Assembly: GCA_026874595.1 (NCBI GenBank)
Contig: CM049316.1
Coordinates: 70,645,176-70,709,175, forward strand
Direction: 5' to 3'
DNA: 64,000 bases
DNA from: Sipunculus nudus
Taxonomy: Eukaryota; Annelida; Sipuncula; Golfingiida; Sipunculidae
Position numbers and translations under genes: made by a program. The notes beneath the pieces were generated by a model, which did not search any database, was not told the DNA's origin, and was given only the letters and a program-made list of their open reading frames with translations. Of the stretch, positions 47,501 to 58,923 are shown piece after piece (the stretch's first letter is position 1; each line of letters opens with the position of its first letter).

Positions 47501-50500
47501 ACGAGAGGTCAAAAGAACCACGTTTCTTATAAAGGATTTCCTTTGTTTAGACGCTCATTTGACTTGAAACTTTTGTTTCAAAGTGTCCGTCAGCGTATAT
47601 AAGCGTGAAAATCTCCAAATTTTCTTTACACGCAATGGGTATGCGTCAGTAAATGGATTCCACGGAATGACGTCACTTCAGCAACCTGCATGGGGAAAGT
47701 TTGCTAGACTTACTGAATCACTATATTCTTTTGCCAGATACCAATAAATGCATGTAAGCATGGAAACAAAGCCTAATAGTTTACGCCGGAAACTTTTATT
47801 TGGGTCGACCAGCTGTGATTGTGTATCTGTTACAGAGAGGTATTGTGTCAGATTCTGCAATGACTTGTATCCCTGGATAGGATTCAAAGTGTGATTTTAG
47901 GGATTCATTGGCATGCGTATGGACTTGTGGTTATCGTGACGTGATTATTCTTATAAACATAATCGTATTCATATTACTTCATGTTTTTCTAAGGTCCGAG
48001 CTTGTTGCCACCATTGTTGTAATTACTCGTATTTTTCAATTATAAGATGTTCTATTGTAACTCCAGCCAACTGGTTCAGGTGTTTTAATGCAGTAGAAAT
48101 AATTGTTAATTATTTTTTTTGAGTAGCAGTTGGTTGGAACCAGGTCATAAGTATCATCAATATCCCCAGGAAGAGAACTTGGGTGCCCCTGTGCCGTGTA
48201 TGGTGACATGTATGCATATGTTGTTTAGTTTTTTTTTTTAATTTTTAGGTGCGTCCGTTTTTGCTGTACAATATTCATTCAAAATCAAGTAATTCAAGAA
48301 GAGAAATATGAGAAAACCTAAAGCCGGCATCCCTTCTATCGATTTTATGACTGGTCGATTTTTTTAAGCTGCCAAAAAATTATATGTATTACCTGCCGGC
48401 AAGTGCCAGCACACCTACCGATTTCGAGTGCACATCACCAGAGTTTTCCGACATTTTGATCACATTTTGAAAGAAAGCTGAAAATCAAACCTATTTTTCT
48501 GTTCAGTCATCACATCTACCGAATTGTCAAGGAATTTTGCAGGAGTTTTCTCATTTCGGTATATGGGAGGCCGTTTAATTGTGAAAAAGACAAATTCATA
48601 GACCTTACCTTTTAATTAATAGAAAAGACTGATTTTGAAGGGCTATGTTAGGAAGTATTAAATTTTTCACGTTAAAAGTCATCATTTGTTCATAATAACG
48701 TTCTCTTCCCTTTAATTCTAGGAATAAATGTAGGAAAATTATCCCCGCGTTTTCATCAGGGACTCATTTTCTTTGTGAACACGTTGTAACGCCGACATAC
48801 GGCCGTTCTTAGATCGTTTAACTGGCGCCAGTAGAACAATAAAGAGGGGTACCGTCCAAAAATGTAATTAAAAGTTCATTAGACTGTCTGGAAAATTCAT
48901 TTCGCTGACACTTCAGCCCCAAACTACTGATTAATATCCGTTTACGGCCTGGTCCCTCCTTGCTTGTTTGATCAAACGAGCGATTGAGTGATGTTAATTG
49001 GGGAGTCTGGCGATGCTGAAAATGGTATGGCTATCATTATCCATAAATTCTACATCTGTTCACAAGTCTCGGATTAAAATCGAGATATAGAAGAAGATAT
49101 AATTTTTTTAATAACCAAAAAACTCTGTTATATTTCCTCTTACAAGTATATTTTACCTATTTCTGTTTTAGAGGGGATTGATCAAATTGTTCGTTTGTGT
49201 ACCGACAAAACCAAAAGTCAGTAAAAATCTGGAAGAGTGGGACAAGACTCATGTCAAGAAGAATGTAAATTTTAACAGTGTATTTTTTTAAATGAGTTGG
49301 AATTCAATAAGGGAGCGGTGATACGACAACGAATGTCTCAGAGGACAGCTCCCATTCATAGATTCATAGAGGGGAATAACTCTTTTGTTGACCACACCCA
49401 AACCCTAAAGTTATCTTAGGAAAAAAAAATTTGTAAGCTTTCAAATTTAATATGAGAAAACTTCAAAAGTCCTTATACCTCATGGCAATTGATGAAAACT
49501 TGAAATTTGAAAGTGAATGGTAATAAATGCTTATGAAACAACTTATATTGCTCTCTTCGTTCGAGCTTGCACATTACACTTATAACAAATAACAACACCC
49601 TCTGCCAAATTGATACCTTATATTGCAGGCGGAGAGACGCATTTCCTATTCAATATTATCAATCGAGCTATCTCAGAGTTTCAGATAAACATCTGATGGC
49701 TGATCTTTTACGGATTATCTTCTTTTATACTAACCTTATTATTTTCTTTAACAATAAATATCGATATTTTAACGATTCCTAACGGATAGATATCGACATA
49801 TAGACGACAATATGAAACTCTGTTGATAACCAGTTATACTTTATATTTCCACTACAACTGACACTATAGCCAAACCCAATTTCTATACCTGGTAAATAAT
49901 AACGGATCAGGATTTAGACCGCTTAGTTCTAATTTAGTGCTCATTTGTTTAAAACTATCTAAATGTCCTTTATGACCTGTCACTTCAGTTCAAGTTTCCT
50001 GAGTTCAAATATAAACCCGTTAGGTCTCACCTGGGACTGATAAAAAAGTATAAGTGTCCTCACGAGACAGACGAAGAGGGAGGGAAATAGCGGCCGGTAA
50101 CACGCCATAAACCGACTCACGAGTCCCAAAACAGACGAGCATTTACCAGTGTCTGTGTAACCCCTGCCATCACTTACGATCTAACTGAACTGAAACGACT
50201 CGCTGACCCCAAATTGGCTCTGTGACATCACTCTTTGATGTACTGTATCGCCATTCCTTAATGTTTATAACATTAAAATAAAATCAACGTTAAAATTAAA
50301 TAGCGCTTAGCAGAGCGCGAGTACTTCCGCCAAGAAAAAGTAATCCTACTGCCCTTTTATCCGGTTTCTCCCCATACTATAAGCTGCTCTTCACAGATCT
50401 CTTTCCTTTCAGTTCAGCGTTTTTTTGTTTTTTTTTTTTTTTTTTGTTTTTTGTTTTTTTTTTTTGGAGGGGGAGGGGTGCGATATCGTTTTTAACAGGC

Positions 50501-50630
50501 ATACAAACAAACACGGCCTTTCTTATTTAATGAAGGTATGGTCGAGTTTCCCGACCAATGAAAGCTGAATTATCCACGGTAATCATAATTAAATGTGTCA
50601 GTGTTGCTTTGCCGTACCAAAGTAAATGTT
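44600..50630. other. Six kilobases without a supported gene or repeat family
   Basis: Frames of up to 138 codons (45754-46170) are AT-rich and unrecognised. AAGATGGCGACC at about 46448 resembles a YY1 site but has no gene context. T-rich runs occur at 48228-48240 and 50425-50465. Composition is slightly less AT-rich from 46.8 to 47.9 kb. Confidence 0.4.
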
Positions 50631-50633
50631 TAA

Positions 50634-50970
50634 AGATGTGTTTTCATGTGTGCGTATAAGCGTATGTGTGAGAAAAAATAGGTGTTTTTCCACGTGTGGG
50701 TATATACGAATATGCGGTAACTGACAGACTTATATATTCGTACAGTGGATTGAGCAGGCCTTCCACAGAAAATATGGTGAAGTGACATCATTTTACCCCC
50801 GAACCATTGAGTTCACGCAAACCCTGGCGTGAAAATCGTTCCTGTGGCGATTTTTCACACATATATGCACATACGCATATACGCTGACGGACACATGGAA
50901 ACACCCAAGTTACAAAGTCACATGAGCGATTTTCACGCATATACGCATAAACGCGTAAATGGAAGCATCC
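50634..50970. mobile_element. MITE-like element with two nested inverted-repeat pairs
   Basis: The outer pair is GTGTGCGTATAAGCGTATGT (near 50650) against CACGCATATACGCATAAACG (near 50935). The inner pair is GGTGTTTTTCCACGTGTGGG (near 50683) against CGGACACATGGAAACACCC (near 50889). Both pairs face inward and resemble each other, so the element either duplicated its ends or was entered by a relative. No coding. Confidence 0.55.
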
Positions 50971-50974
50971 CTTA

Positions 50975-51865
50975 TTACAAATTCTAACCAGGCGTGGTCA
51001 ACAGGACAAGCCATACAGAACCCAACTTGTAAGAACGACATACATCTGTGTGGGATACATGGGCAAGTATCTTATTGACCGCTTTGAATTTTTTTTCCAA
51101 CGTTACATGGGGTTGCTTCAGATATTTTATCCCACGTGTATTATCAAAGTAATATTCCTATGTTACCAATGCATAAAAATAAAACAAGGACATGGAAAAA
51201 AACGCTGAATTTTACCCAATAATAAAATTTGACCTGCATTACGTTACACGAAAATCAGATGGATAATGAGATATTCCAAATATGACGCTAAAGGTCTGGA
51301 TTGAGTTATGCATTACTGAGAAGTAGTACCCGTTATAATCATTATAATATACAATTATAAGAATATTAACTAAATATAAACAGTTACACAACACAACAGT
51401 GAAAAAAATGAAACTAGCATGGAGATTAACTTAGCGGGATCAGTTTGCAATTAAACTATATTTTTATTTTTAATTTATTTTGATTAATCTAAGCCATGAG
51501 GTATTAAAATGGTAAAGTAAGATTTAAGATTCCCTTAATTGTGACTAGTTAAATAACATTTCATAGTGTTTATATATATTAAATACTATTTGACTTATTT
51601 CTAGTGTGCGTTGCCGTCTAAGTGTTTTATAATACAAGAATGAAAATCCCTTGAATTATATGTTAAACCTCATACCATTTTCCCAACGTGTTTAGTCCAG
51701 AGAGACGCTGATTGGCCACTCAGCTTATGCATTATTCATATCACAACGTGTCAGCTAGAAGCATCAAAGACACGACTCTTAACACCCGGTAAGAAATTTC
51801 TCTGAAAGGTTATCAAATCAGGAGTTTCAATTCACAAGTATTTACCACAGACAGTCAAATCGCTT
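50975..51865. other. No gene seen
   Basis: AT-rich; ATTGG (inverted CCAAT) at about 51711 with an ATGCATTATTCAT sequence nearby. Confidence 0.5.
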
Positions 51866-51866
51866 A

Positions 51867-52034
51867 GGATGAAGAGATCGTCGGATATAACTTGATTCTC
51901 TCCTCCCTGGCCTGTTGTGTCTCATGTTTATCCCATTTCCTTTTCACAAAAGAGGCGACACCGCACGATTTCCAATTTCCGTTGCCTCGTTTTCGTACAA
52001 AACCAGCAGACGACCGAAGTCCCTCTGCCATCTT
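51867..52034 (-). CDS. Possible short protein or first exon starting AAGATGGCA
   Basis: On the minus strand the ATG at about 52032 sits in GCAAGATGGCA, a strong Kozak context and YY1-like start. The frame runs 55 codons (MAEGLRSSAGFVRKRGNGNW at the N-terminus, then VKRKWDKHETQQAREERIK) to a TAA near 51867. It is Lys/Arg-rich, with codons less AT-biased than the flanks. No family is recognised. GTAAAT lies about 20 bp past the stop. It could be a genuine small gene, a first exon with a downstream donor I cannot fix, or chance. Confidence 0.28.
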
Positions 52035-52479
52035 GCAAGTTCTCACGCATACAAAACAATTGACTTTTTGAAGCTGGCGAATAAAACATTGTACCCTAGT
52101 CAAGGCGGTAATAAGTTCAATTCACAATTGTGGTTAAATGTTCCAACATTATCAAAATGAGTGAAAAACGTAAATATGTTTACATTCATCTTAACCATGC
52201 ACGTTTTCAGTTCTTCATTTTTTTTTTTTTTTCATTTTTCATAAAGTCCCTAATAGTGCGATAAATGATTTTCTTATAAATTATTCTTGAAAATAAAAAA
52301 AAATATCTCCTGAAATCTTACACATAAACCTCTTCTCTTTTCCAATGGAAATCTTTTCCAATTTCCAATCTATTTCACCCTAGGTTTCAGGAATATTTGA
52401 AAATGAAAAAAAATTATAAATAATAAGGATGGAAGAAGACTTATTTTATCCGAAAATAAGGTGAATTTGCACCCGGTTC

Positions 52480-52800
52480 GTGATTAGCAAGGATCCACCA
52501 CTCAGGGGTAGAGCTAAGGACTCAAAGCCGGGAGATCCTGAGTTCGTACTCAGCCGAGGCGGTGAGATTTTTCACGGTCAGCCCACACTCAGGGTGAGCG
52601 CTCTGCAGGCTTATTGGGACGGCCGTGCCCAACGGCAGTGTTTCCCTCACAAACGATTGCGCCTTTCGATGGTTCCTCGGTGGTATGCTCAGCAATGGGG
52701 ACGATTACGCACACAGGGCCCGCAGGTGCAGTGCTCACCGGGCCTTGTTGACGTCAGGATAAAAATTGAGAGGAAGCATGTGATATTTCCCTGTCACGAA
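52480..52800 (+). mobile_element. Probable tRNA-derived SINE
   Basis: GGGGTAGAGCTAAGGACTC (A-box region, about 52504-52522) and CTGAGTTCGTACTCAG (B-box region, 52538-52553) lie about 32 bp apart at the start of a 300-bp GC-rich segment. The segment continues with CAACGGCAGTG, TTCCTCGGTGG and CGATTACGCACACAGG. The 126-codon frame across it is a shadow. The 3' end is not defined. Confidence 0.5.
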
Positions 52801-52864
52801 GTCCGAAACCGGAACCGAATTTTGCAGATGTACATATACGTAGTTAAGTTAGCTTTATAAATTG

Positions 52865-54315
52865 AGGCGGTTACCTCCACCAAAAAAAATATTTATAAAA
52901 AAGGGATCTACTATGATGGACGTCACGAAAAGATGGACGCAGCCTGATGGGAGCTGAAGGTCCTCGCCATTGCTTCCAAGTCATATCATTCTTATTATAT
53001 GGCTAACCTCATACTCATACAAAAGACAGTGCCATCTGTAGGCCTTTCCTTTAAAGATACTTTGTCATTCATAAGCGGAAGAATCAATGTTCCACCTTTC
53101 TGCGATAAACACCAGCGTTGCCATTTAAAGATTAGGTGTGTAGCGCAGACAGTCTGATATCATCCACAGTGTCACTCTAATCTAACTTTACAATTTGCAG
53201 TCCTCATATTTCTGGCCTGCGCCTTCGTTCGTGCACGTTGTTCGTGCAGTCACCTGGGAACATACAACTATGGAGAAACAATTAGATGGAGTAAGCACTG
53301 TGATCGATGTCCAGCATCAAAGGAACGCGCGTCTCAGTCCCCGAGGTTTTATTGCAGCTGCTCATTTTACTCGCGGGGATGCCCATTGTACTCGAGGTCC
53401 GTCGTTATCGCGGCAATTCGTAAAAGGTAGACAGTGCAATTACTGCGTGTAATCTCGCTTGCGGCCTAAGCATTTGTGTGCTGGGTGATCTGCATAAATT
53501 GACATGAAATGTTATGTGGAAGTTAAAATTTAAAGTAAGCGCATTTTCTTATTAAAAGACACATTCATGTGCAGTCACCAGCGATAGATTCCTTAAATAC
53601 CGGCAGCTATGTTGCGTATTTTAGAGTCCCGTGCCCTTAAATCTCGGTTTGTTCCAATCGAAGCAGTGCAGTATGTTTAAGTAATTTTGACTATTACTCG
53701 GTACATTTTCGCTCATAAGTAACTTTACCGAGCAGTTACATTTTTATTTCTATTTTTTTTTTTTTTTTTCTTGTAAAGTTTAACTTACATGCTTATCTTT
53801 TTCTTGCGTACAACCTATCGGTGAAGGATGCAGCTGTTTATAAAAAATGGTCCAGGGCGAGACTTGAATGGGCGTGCCCTTAGAGTAACTTAGTACGAAT
53901 TACCCGAGACTCGCTTCGGAATACGGCCGAGGTCCTACGAGTGGGCTGGCGCCAGTGGGTGTTCCAGCCAGGTTTCCCACCTAGGTAAGAGGTTTATTAT
54001 GAAGATCGCAAGCAACATCGGACGCTCTCTGCGAGCCCAGTGCTTACTCCATCTAATTGTACCTCCATGATACAACCGAGGCAGGTACAGCAGGCGCTAG
54101 AACGGTATTCGTTTAACATGCCGCCCAGTGTTCATCTAGTCCTAGGTGGGAGAACTGTTTGTGGTACAGACCTTTGCAAAGGGTCTCAGCGGAGGACAAT
54201 CCGACCGTAACCCGACGCCCACAACCTGTCAAATGTCAGCGCCTTTCAAGCCCGGTCTCCCAGCCATACTCCTGCCAAAGAGAATGTATTTAATATATTA
54301 TTAAAGCCAGCTATA
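52865..54315. other. No gene supported; GC-richer strip 53840-54250
   Basis: The strip contains GGGCGAGACTTGAATGGGCG, whose complement looks like a degenerate B box, so a worn SINE is possible. A T run is at 53750-53770. An 85-codon frame at 53195-53452 follows a TTTGCAG acceptor-like motif but is unrecognised. Confidence 0.35.
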
Positions 54316-54317
54316 CT

Positions 54318-54691
54318 CCTACCTTTTTCTGTGGAATTCATGTGACTTCTGACTTACTCTGTGTACATCTTAATGAACCCTCTGTATTCTTGTATCAGTG
54401 ACGGATGTATGAGCTTGTTTATCTACAGACTGTTAGTAAATATGGCACATGGGCCAAAATTGACCAATTGAAAGGTCACTATAGTTCCCAAACACCCTTT
54501 GCAAAACGCTGGTTTCTCTGACTTACCTGGGTAATTTTGGTTAGTGACCAATATATTATGAGAACTTGGATATAAACAAAAGGAAGCGGGACTGTATGCA
54601 GTGAGATTAGTGATTTCTGGAATATTTGAATAAAATGTTCGATGGATTATCTTTCGTTATTAGACGTCAGTTATCGGAATAGACCCCTTAA
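54318..54691 (+). mobile_element. MITE family D, copy 2 (5'-truncated)
   Basis: It aligns to D1 from its CCTTTT..TTCTGTG region onward: GAGCTTGTTTATCTACA, AAAGGTCACT, TTGCAAAACGCTGGTTT, ATATTATGAGAA and GATATAAACAAA. It ends CCCCTTAA. It lacks the first bases of the family and abuts copy 3 at the shared TTAA (54688-54691). Confidence 0.7.
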
Positions 54692-54849
54692 AAGCTGCCC
54701 ATTTGTTTACCTTTTGAAAAAGAAATTATGTTATTTCTTGCTTTCTCTCTGTATATATTTATGATCTAAGGGTAATTCTGGTTATGAAAAGTTATTATAA
54801 CGCCTGCGTGAAGGATGTGTGAACTTGTTTATCAACAACATGTTTGTAA
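54688..54849 (+). mobile_element. MITE family D, copy 3, left part (split by LTR element)
   Basis: Begins TTAAAAGCTGCCCATTTG and runs through TATGATCTAAGGGTAATTCTGG and TTGTTTATCAACAACATGTT, then stops at the LTR. The remainder is at 63590-63868. Confidence 0.85.
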
Positions 54850-55614
54850 TGTTACAGGTGCTCTTTTTATTGTGTGACACGGGCGTAATGCGTGTTGTGA
54901 CACCCTCGCCGGGCCGTTTGTTCCATTCAATGTTTAATCCGTACTGGTTGAACTCTCGTTGTCATGCTGGCCTTGGGCTTTCTCGCCTGGTCGTGAGTCA
55001 CGTGTACACCAAGGTGTGTCTCTGCGCGTGTTTACTGTGTTGTGTAAGATCTTATAGACGTTTTTCGAGAAGTGGAAAATTCTCGGCTTGAGGTGAAGAG
55101 TATGTTTTAGAATCGAGTGCAGAGAGCAGAGAAGTTTTCCAGCGGACACAGAAGCGTGTGTCAGTTTCTGGGACCTTATCCGACGTGTGCGGAAATTATA
55201 GATTTTCTTCAGAGGTTCTCCTGGATTATATGCATCTGGACTTCAGTTTTTTCTGGATTGTTACAAGAGCTTTACACTGGACTGTCATTCTCCGAGAATA
55301 TACATTAAAAGAACTAATCGTTGTGACGGTGTTGGTATCCAGGTACCGTGCACATTATTTTTCAATGTGATTGTATTGATTTGTTGTTATACCGCTGTTT
55401 TACTGTATAATTGTATTGATTTAGTGTATTGTAATGTAAGGGTTGTTTTAAGAATATATTATGGTTATTTGTTAACAAAAAACCGCTGACTTCTTCATTC
55501 ATTCCCCTAGACATTTCACGCTGCCTAGTGTTACAGAATCTGATTTTTTTTATTATCTCTGTTACAGAATTTGTGTTCTGCATGCGTGATCTGTTTATAT
55601 TAGGTTCCGTAACA
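54850..55614 (+). repeat. 5' LTR (765 bp), TATA deleted
   Basis: Starts TGTTACAGGTGCTC and ends CCGTAACA. Compared with the 3' LTR it lacks 13 bp (ATAAAAGGGCTGT) at 55103/55104, which removes the TATA box, and shows scattered substitutions. The open frame in its first 200 bp exists in both LTRs only because the LTRs are copies. CTGTTACAGAAT-type sequence is duplicated near 55530 and 55560. Confidence 0.96.
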
Positions 55615-55620
55615 TAAAAT

Positions 55621-55638
55621 TGGGGGCTCGTCCGGGAT
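55621..55638 (+). other. Primer-binding site (tRNA-Pro type)
   Basis: TGGGGGCTCGTCCGGGAT lies six bases (TAAAAT) after the 5' LTR. The 18-mer is the known tRNA-Pro primer-binding sequence and is identical to that of the miniature element at 41298-41315. Confidence 0.93.
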
Positions 55639-55776
55639 CCTTAATAGTTTTCAAATTTATTAGGCCTTGACCTGGACACGTTGTTTTATCATACATTTTT
55701 ACAAGATTACATATTGTTTACAGTACATTGTTTACAGGATTTCAGTGGATTTTTGTTATTGTTTTGATATCTTAAC

Positions 55777-56489
55777 ATGGCAGATTTCAAACCTGAGACA
55801 TTTGTTGACTGTCCCGACCCTGGTCTACTTGAACAGATGTCAAAAGAACAGTTGTTGCGTTTGGGACAACACTTAGGGCTAAGTGTGAAAAAAGCTTTAA
55901 GAAAGCCTGATATCATTGCTAAAATCATGCAAGATCTAGTTAGCAAAGGTTTAATTGAAGAGACTGAGGTTGAAACATAAAAAAATGACAGCCTTGCTAT
56001 GCAATTAGAATTAAAAAGGGTTAGAAATGCAACATGAGCTAGCAATAAAAGAGAAAGAAAAAGAAATTGAGTTAAAACGACTGGAGTTAGAAAGACTTAA
56101 ACTAGAACATAGTCTACGTGCTGCCCCAACTCACAGTTTTGATGTTGCTAAACACATTAGACTTGTCCCACCTTTTCAAGAAAAAGAGGTTGATAAATAT
56201 TTCTTACATTTTGAGAATGTAGCTAAAAATTTAAAATGGCCTAAGAAAATTGGACTATGCTGTTACAAAGTGTATTGACTGGCAAGGCCAGAGAAATTTA
56301 TACAGAGCTTTCAGTAGAAGCTGCTGCGGACTATACCTGGTAAAACGGTTAATCCTAAAAGGTTATGAGTTAGTTCCGGAGGCTTACTGCCAGAAATTCA
56401 GAAATTGGGAAAAGCGCAAAGAACAGACCTACGTTGAATTTGCTAGGACAAAAGAGCAGTTGTTTGATCGCTGGTGTAGTTCTAACAAG
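55777..56489 (+). pseudogene. gag: gag, first part (SAP-like, coiled coil, capsid), frameshifted
   Basis: The ATG at 55777 opens a frame with a SAP-like helix pair (SKEQLLRLGQHLGLSVKKAL). A stop at 55978 and a frame change follow. A charged coiled coil (KEKEKEIELKRLELERLKLE) and a capsid N-terminal block (HIRLVPPFQEKEVDKYFLHF) come next. After another indel near 56235 the third frame continues with YELVPEAYCQKFRNWEKRKE and EQLFDRWCSSNK. This last block corresponds to the part of Gmr1-like capsids from which vertebrate SCAN domains are thought to derive. The coding sequence is cut at 56489 by a 2.43-kb insertion and resumes at 58924. At least three frame breaks make it non-functional. Confidence 0.9.
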
Positions 56490-58920
56490 TGACCCATGGG
56501 TCATGACGCTCAGCTGCCAAGCATGACCTGTGACATCATGGGCTGAGATTCACAATTTCCAGTCAAATTTTGAAGAACCAATTTGCCATTTTGTTGAAAT
56601 TTTCTACGACAACAGAAATATATATCTACTATGTCTGGTTAAAACACAGTGAATTGATGGTCTGAGGAAAATGTATGATTATTAAGGTATCCAGAACTAT
56701 TCCCATAGCTTACTTGATACCTGTCAGTCTCAAAAGGAACACCACAAAGGGCAAATATAAGATCAAAATTTATAGCAAAAAAATCAAGGAAATCCATGCA
56801 AGAATTATTGAGAAACAGGTGCTTCTGTATGAATTTTTATTCAATACAAGCCAACTGTACTGCACTTTCATATATGATGATAATATTTATTAAGAAATAT
56901 TTGACCCAATCCTTTGCAAGATTACATTAATATACGTCCGACTGCCTTCACTTTAACAGTTCTTGAGATAATATGATCAAAAGGAATTTAAAGATGGTTG
57001 CCTGGTGGCCATTTTGACTTCTGACAGGTCTGAAATCAGACAACAACCATTCTCTAAATCGGACCAATTGAAGGTAAATTACTGAAACTGCACTGAAAAA
57101 AAAAGGATTTCTAAGGTGGCTTACTGGCAGACATAATGGATTTCTGACATGTCTGACATTTGATATCACACATCCTCCAACAAGAGACCAAACTTGGGGC
57201 AAATTCTCCAAATGATGTTACAGTAATGAATGTCCAAAACAATTCAAAAGGCATGTTCAGGCGCTCATATCAGATTTATAGATATGCAAAAGTAAAAGTG
57301 TAGGTCCAATATTTTTTATTATCACTCTGCTTTTCAATGGGGTCAGCAGGGTTGGTAAACTGCAAAACCTGAAAGAATAGAAATGCAGAAAGCATGACTA
57401 AGAGTCTTGTAATAAAATAAAGCCATCCTAAATCAAGTACACATCCACATATTATGAGAACAAACACTTGCTTTTATATGTGGTGATTTATATAAAAATA
57501 TTCAGATATCTGGGAAACGAAGTTTATTGCTATGATTCCATAAAATAAACTGCAAAATGTTCCCATCATCTTAAAAATCAGTAGCTAAACCTTAATACTA
57601 TACTCTCATAGTGTTAACTCCTGGCTGAAGTATTCCAACAACAGTGTTTTGTTATGCAGTAACGAGGTACTTATCACTCAGCCTTATCACTTAATAGCCT
57701 GATACAAAAGGGAGTCATATGTCACCAGTGTCACTCACAATTACAGCCACACGGTGAGATGTACCAGCTGGAGTGCAAGCTTATATATACAAGAAAAATA
57801 GAGATGGTCTACAAAATAAGTTGACCTGACCTATGACCTTGGCCTTTTGCCCACATATCAACTGGATTCTTTCTAAATTATGGGTAACTACTAACCAATT
57901 ACATCTGGCCGGGTGTAATTACTTGGCAACCAATGAGTGAATAACTTAGACCTGCAACCTTTAACCTCCTGACCAGCTGACCTCAAAATCAATTAGTTTT
58001 TTCTTCATGCAAAAAGACCCATAAATATGAAGTTTGAATCACATTGAGTGATGCATAGATGTGGCATATGTGAAGGACTGAAGGTTTGGGTTGAACAGTT
58101 TCACTTGAAATATGTTTACAAGCATTTAGAACAATATTGTGACCTTGACCTTTGACCTTTTGAACTCAACATCAATAGGCTTCTTCCCCTATTGGTAGGT
58201 AAGCCATATATGACAGATGGAAAGTATAGATTGAAAAGTTTGCCTGAAAATGACTCCACGCAATAAAAGGGTGCTGTGAACTTGACCATTGACCTCAAAA
58301 TCAACAGGTTTTTTCCCCTGTTGGCAGAGAAGCGATTTCAGTGCTGAAATGTTTGGAATGAAAGGTCCAACTTGAAATGTGTCCACAACCTTTTCAAAGA
58401 AGTGGATCCTGTGACCCTGACCTATGACTTTGTGACCTCAACATCTAAAGGATTCTTCTCCCACTTAGTAGGTGAGCTATATGTGTAAGATCAAAGAATT
58501 GGGATGAAAGTTTTGGCTTAAATACATCCACAGGCTTTTCAAAGAAGTTGGTACTGTGACCTTGACCTTTGACGTTGTGACCTCAAAATAATTATGGTTC
58601 TTCCCATGTTGGTAGGTGAGCTGTATGTGAAAGATGGAAGGTTTGGGATCAAAATTTTGGCTAAAAGAATTATTTCTGGGGGGTGCAAACACACCCCATA
58701 ACTTCGAGAATATAGGTCGCAGTGACCTAATTTCAGGTTTGCAAGGAGATCTTTTTAGAACCTCTAAGACTGCATAGGCTTCATGGCCCTAGCCCCTACG
58801 GTTACGATTTGTGCCCTGCTAACGGACGGACGGCCGGCCGGACGGCCGGACGGACAGACGGAAGGACGACGGACAAAGACCCATCGCTATAGCCCAGCAT
58901 GACTGAAAGTCAGCTGAGCT
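56490..58920 (+). mobile_element. Repeat family C, copy 2: nested insertion in gag (2.43 kb)
   Basis: It opens TGACCCATGGGTCATGACGC then TCAGCTG, and ends GTCAGCTGAGCT; copy C1 at 19428-20282 has matching ends. Gag reading stops at AAG (56489) and resumes after AAA (58921-58923), so the boundaries are set by the interrupted gene. It contains about six diverged tandem units of 136-145 bp (57815-58680) rich in TGACC half-sites, an AGGTCGCAGTGACCT palindrome at 58714-58728, and CGGACGGACGG repeats at 58820-58870. No transposase frame was recognised; frames in it are chance. Confidence 0.82.
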
Positions 58921-58923
58921 AAA

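Noticed and set aside
52480-52860. 126-codon plus-strand frame
   Set aside because: It lies over a tRNA-headed GC-rich SINE-like segment; the A and B boxes explain the composition better.
54819-55091. Open frame in the 5' LTR that is also open in the 3' LTR (62712-63011)
   Set aside because: The LTRs are copies of one sequence, so joint openness is no evidence of selection.
56675-58692. Short frames between the two parts of gag
   Set aside because: They belong to the nested non-coding insertion with tandem units, not to gag.
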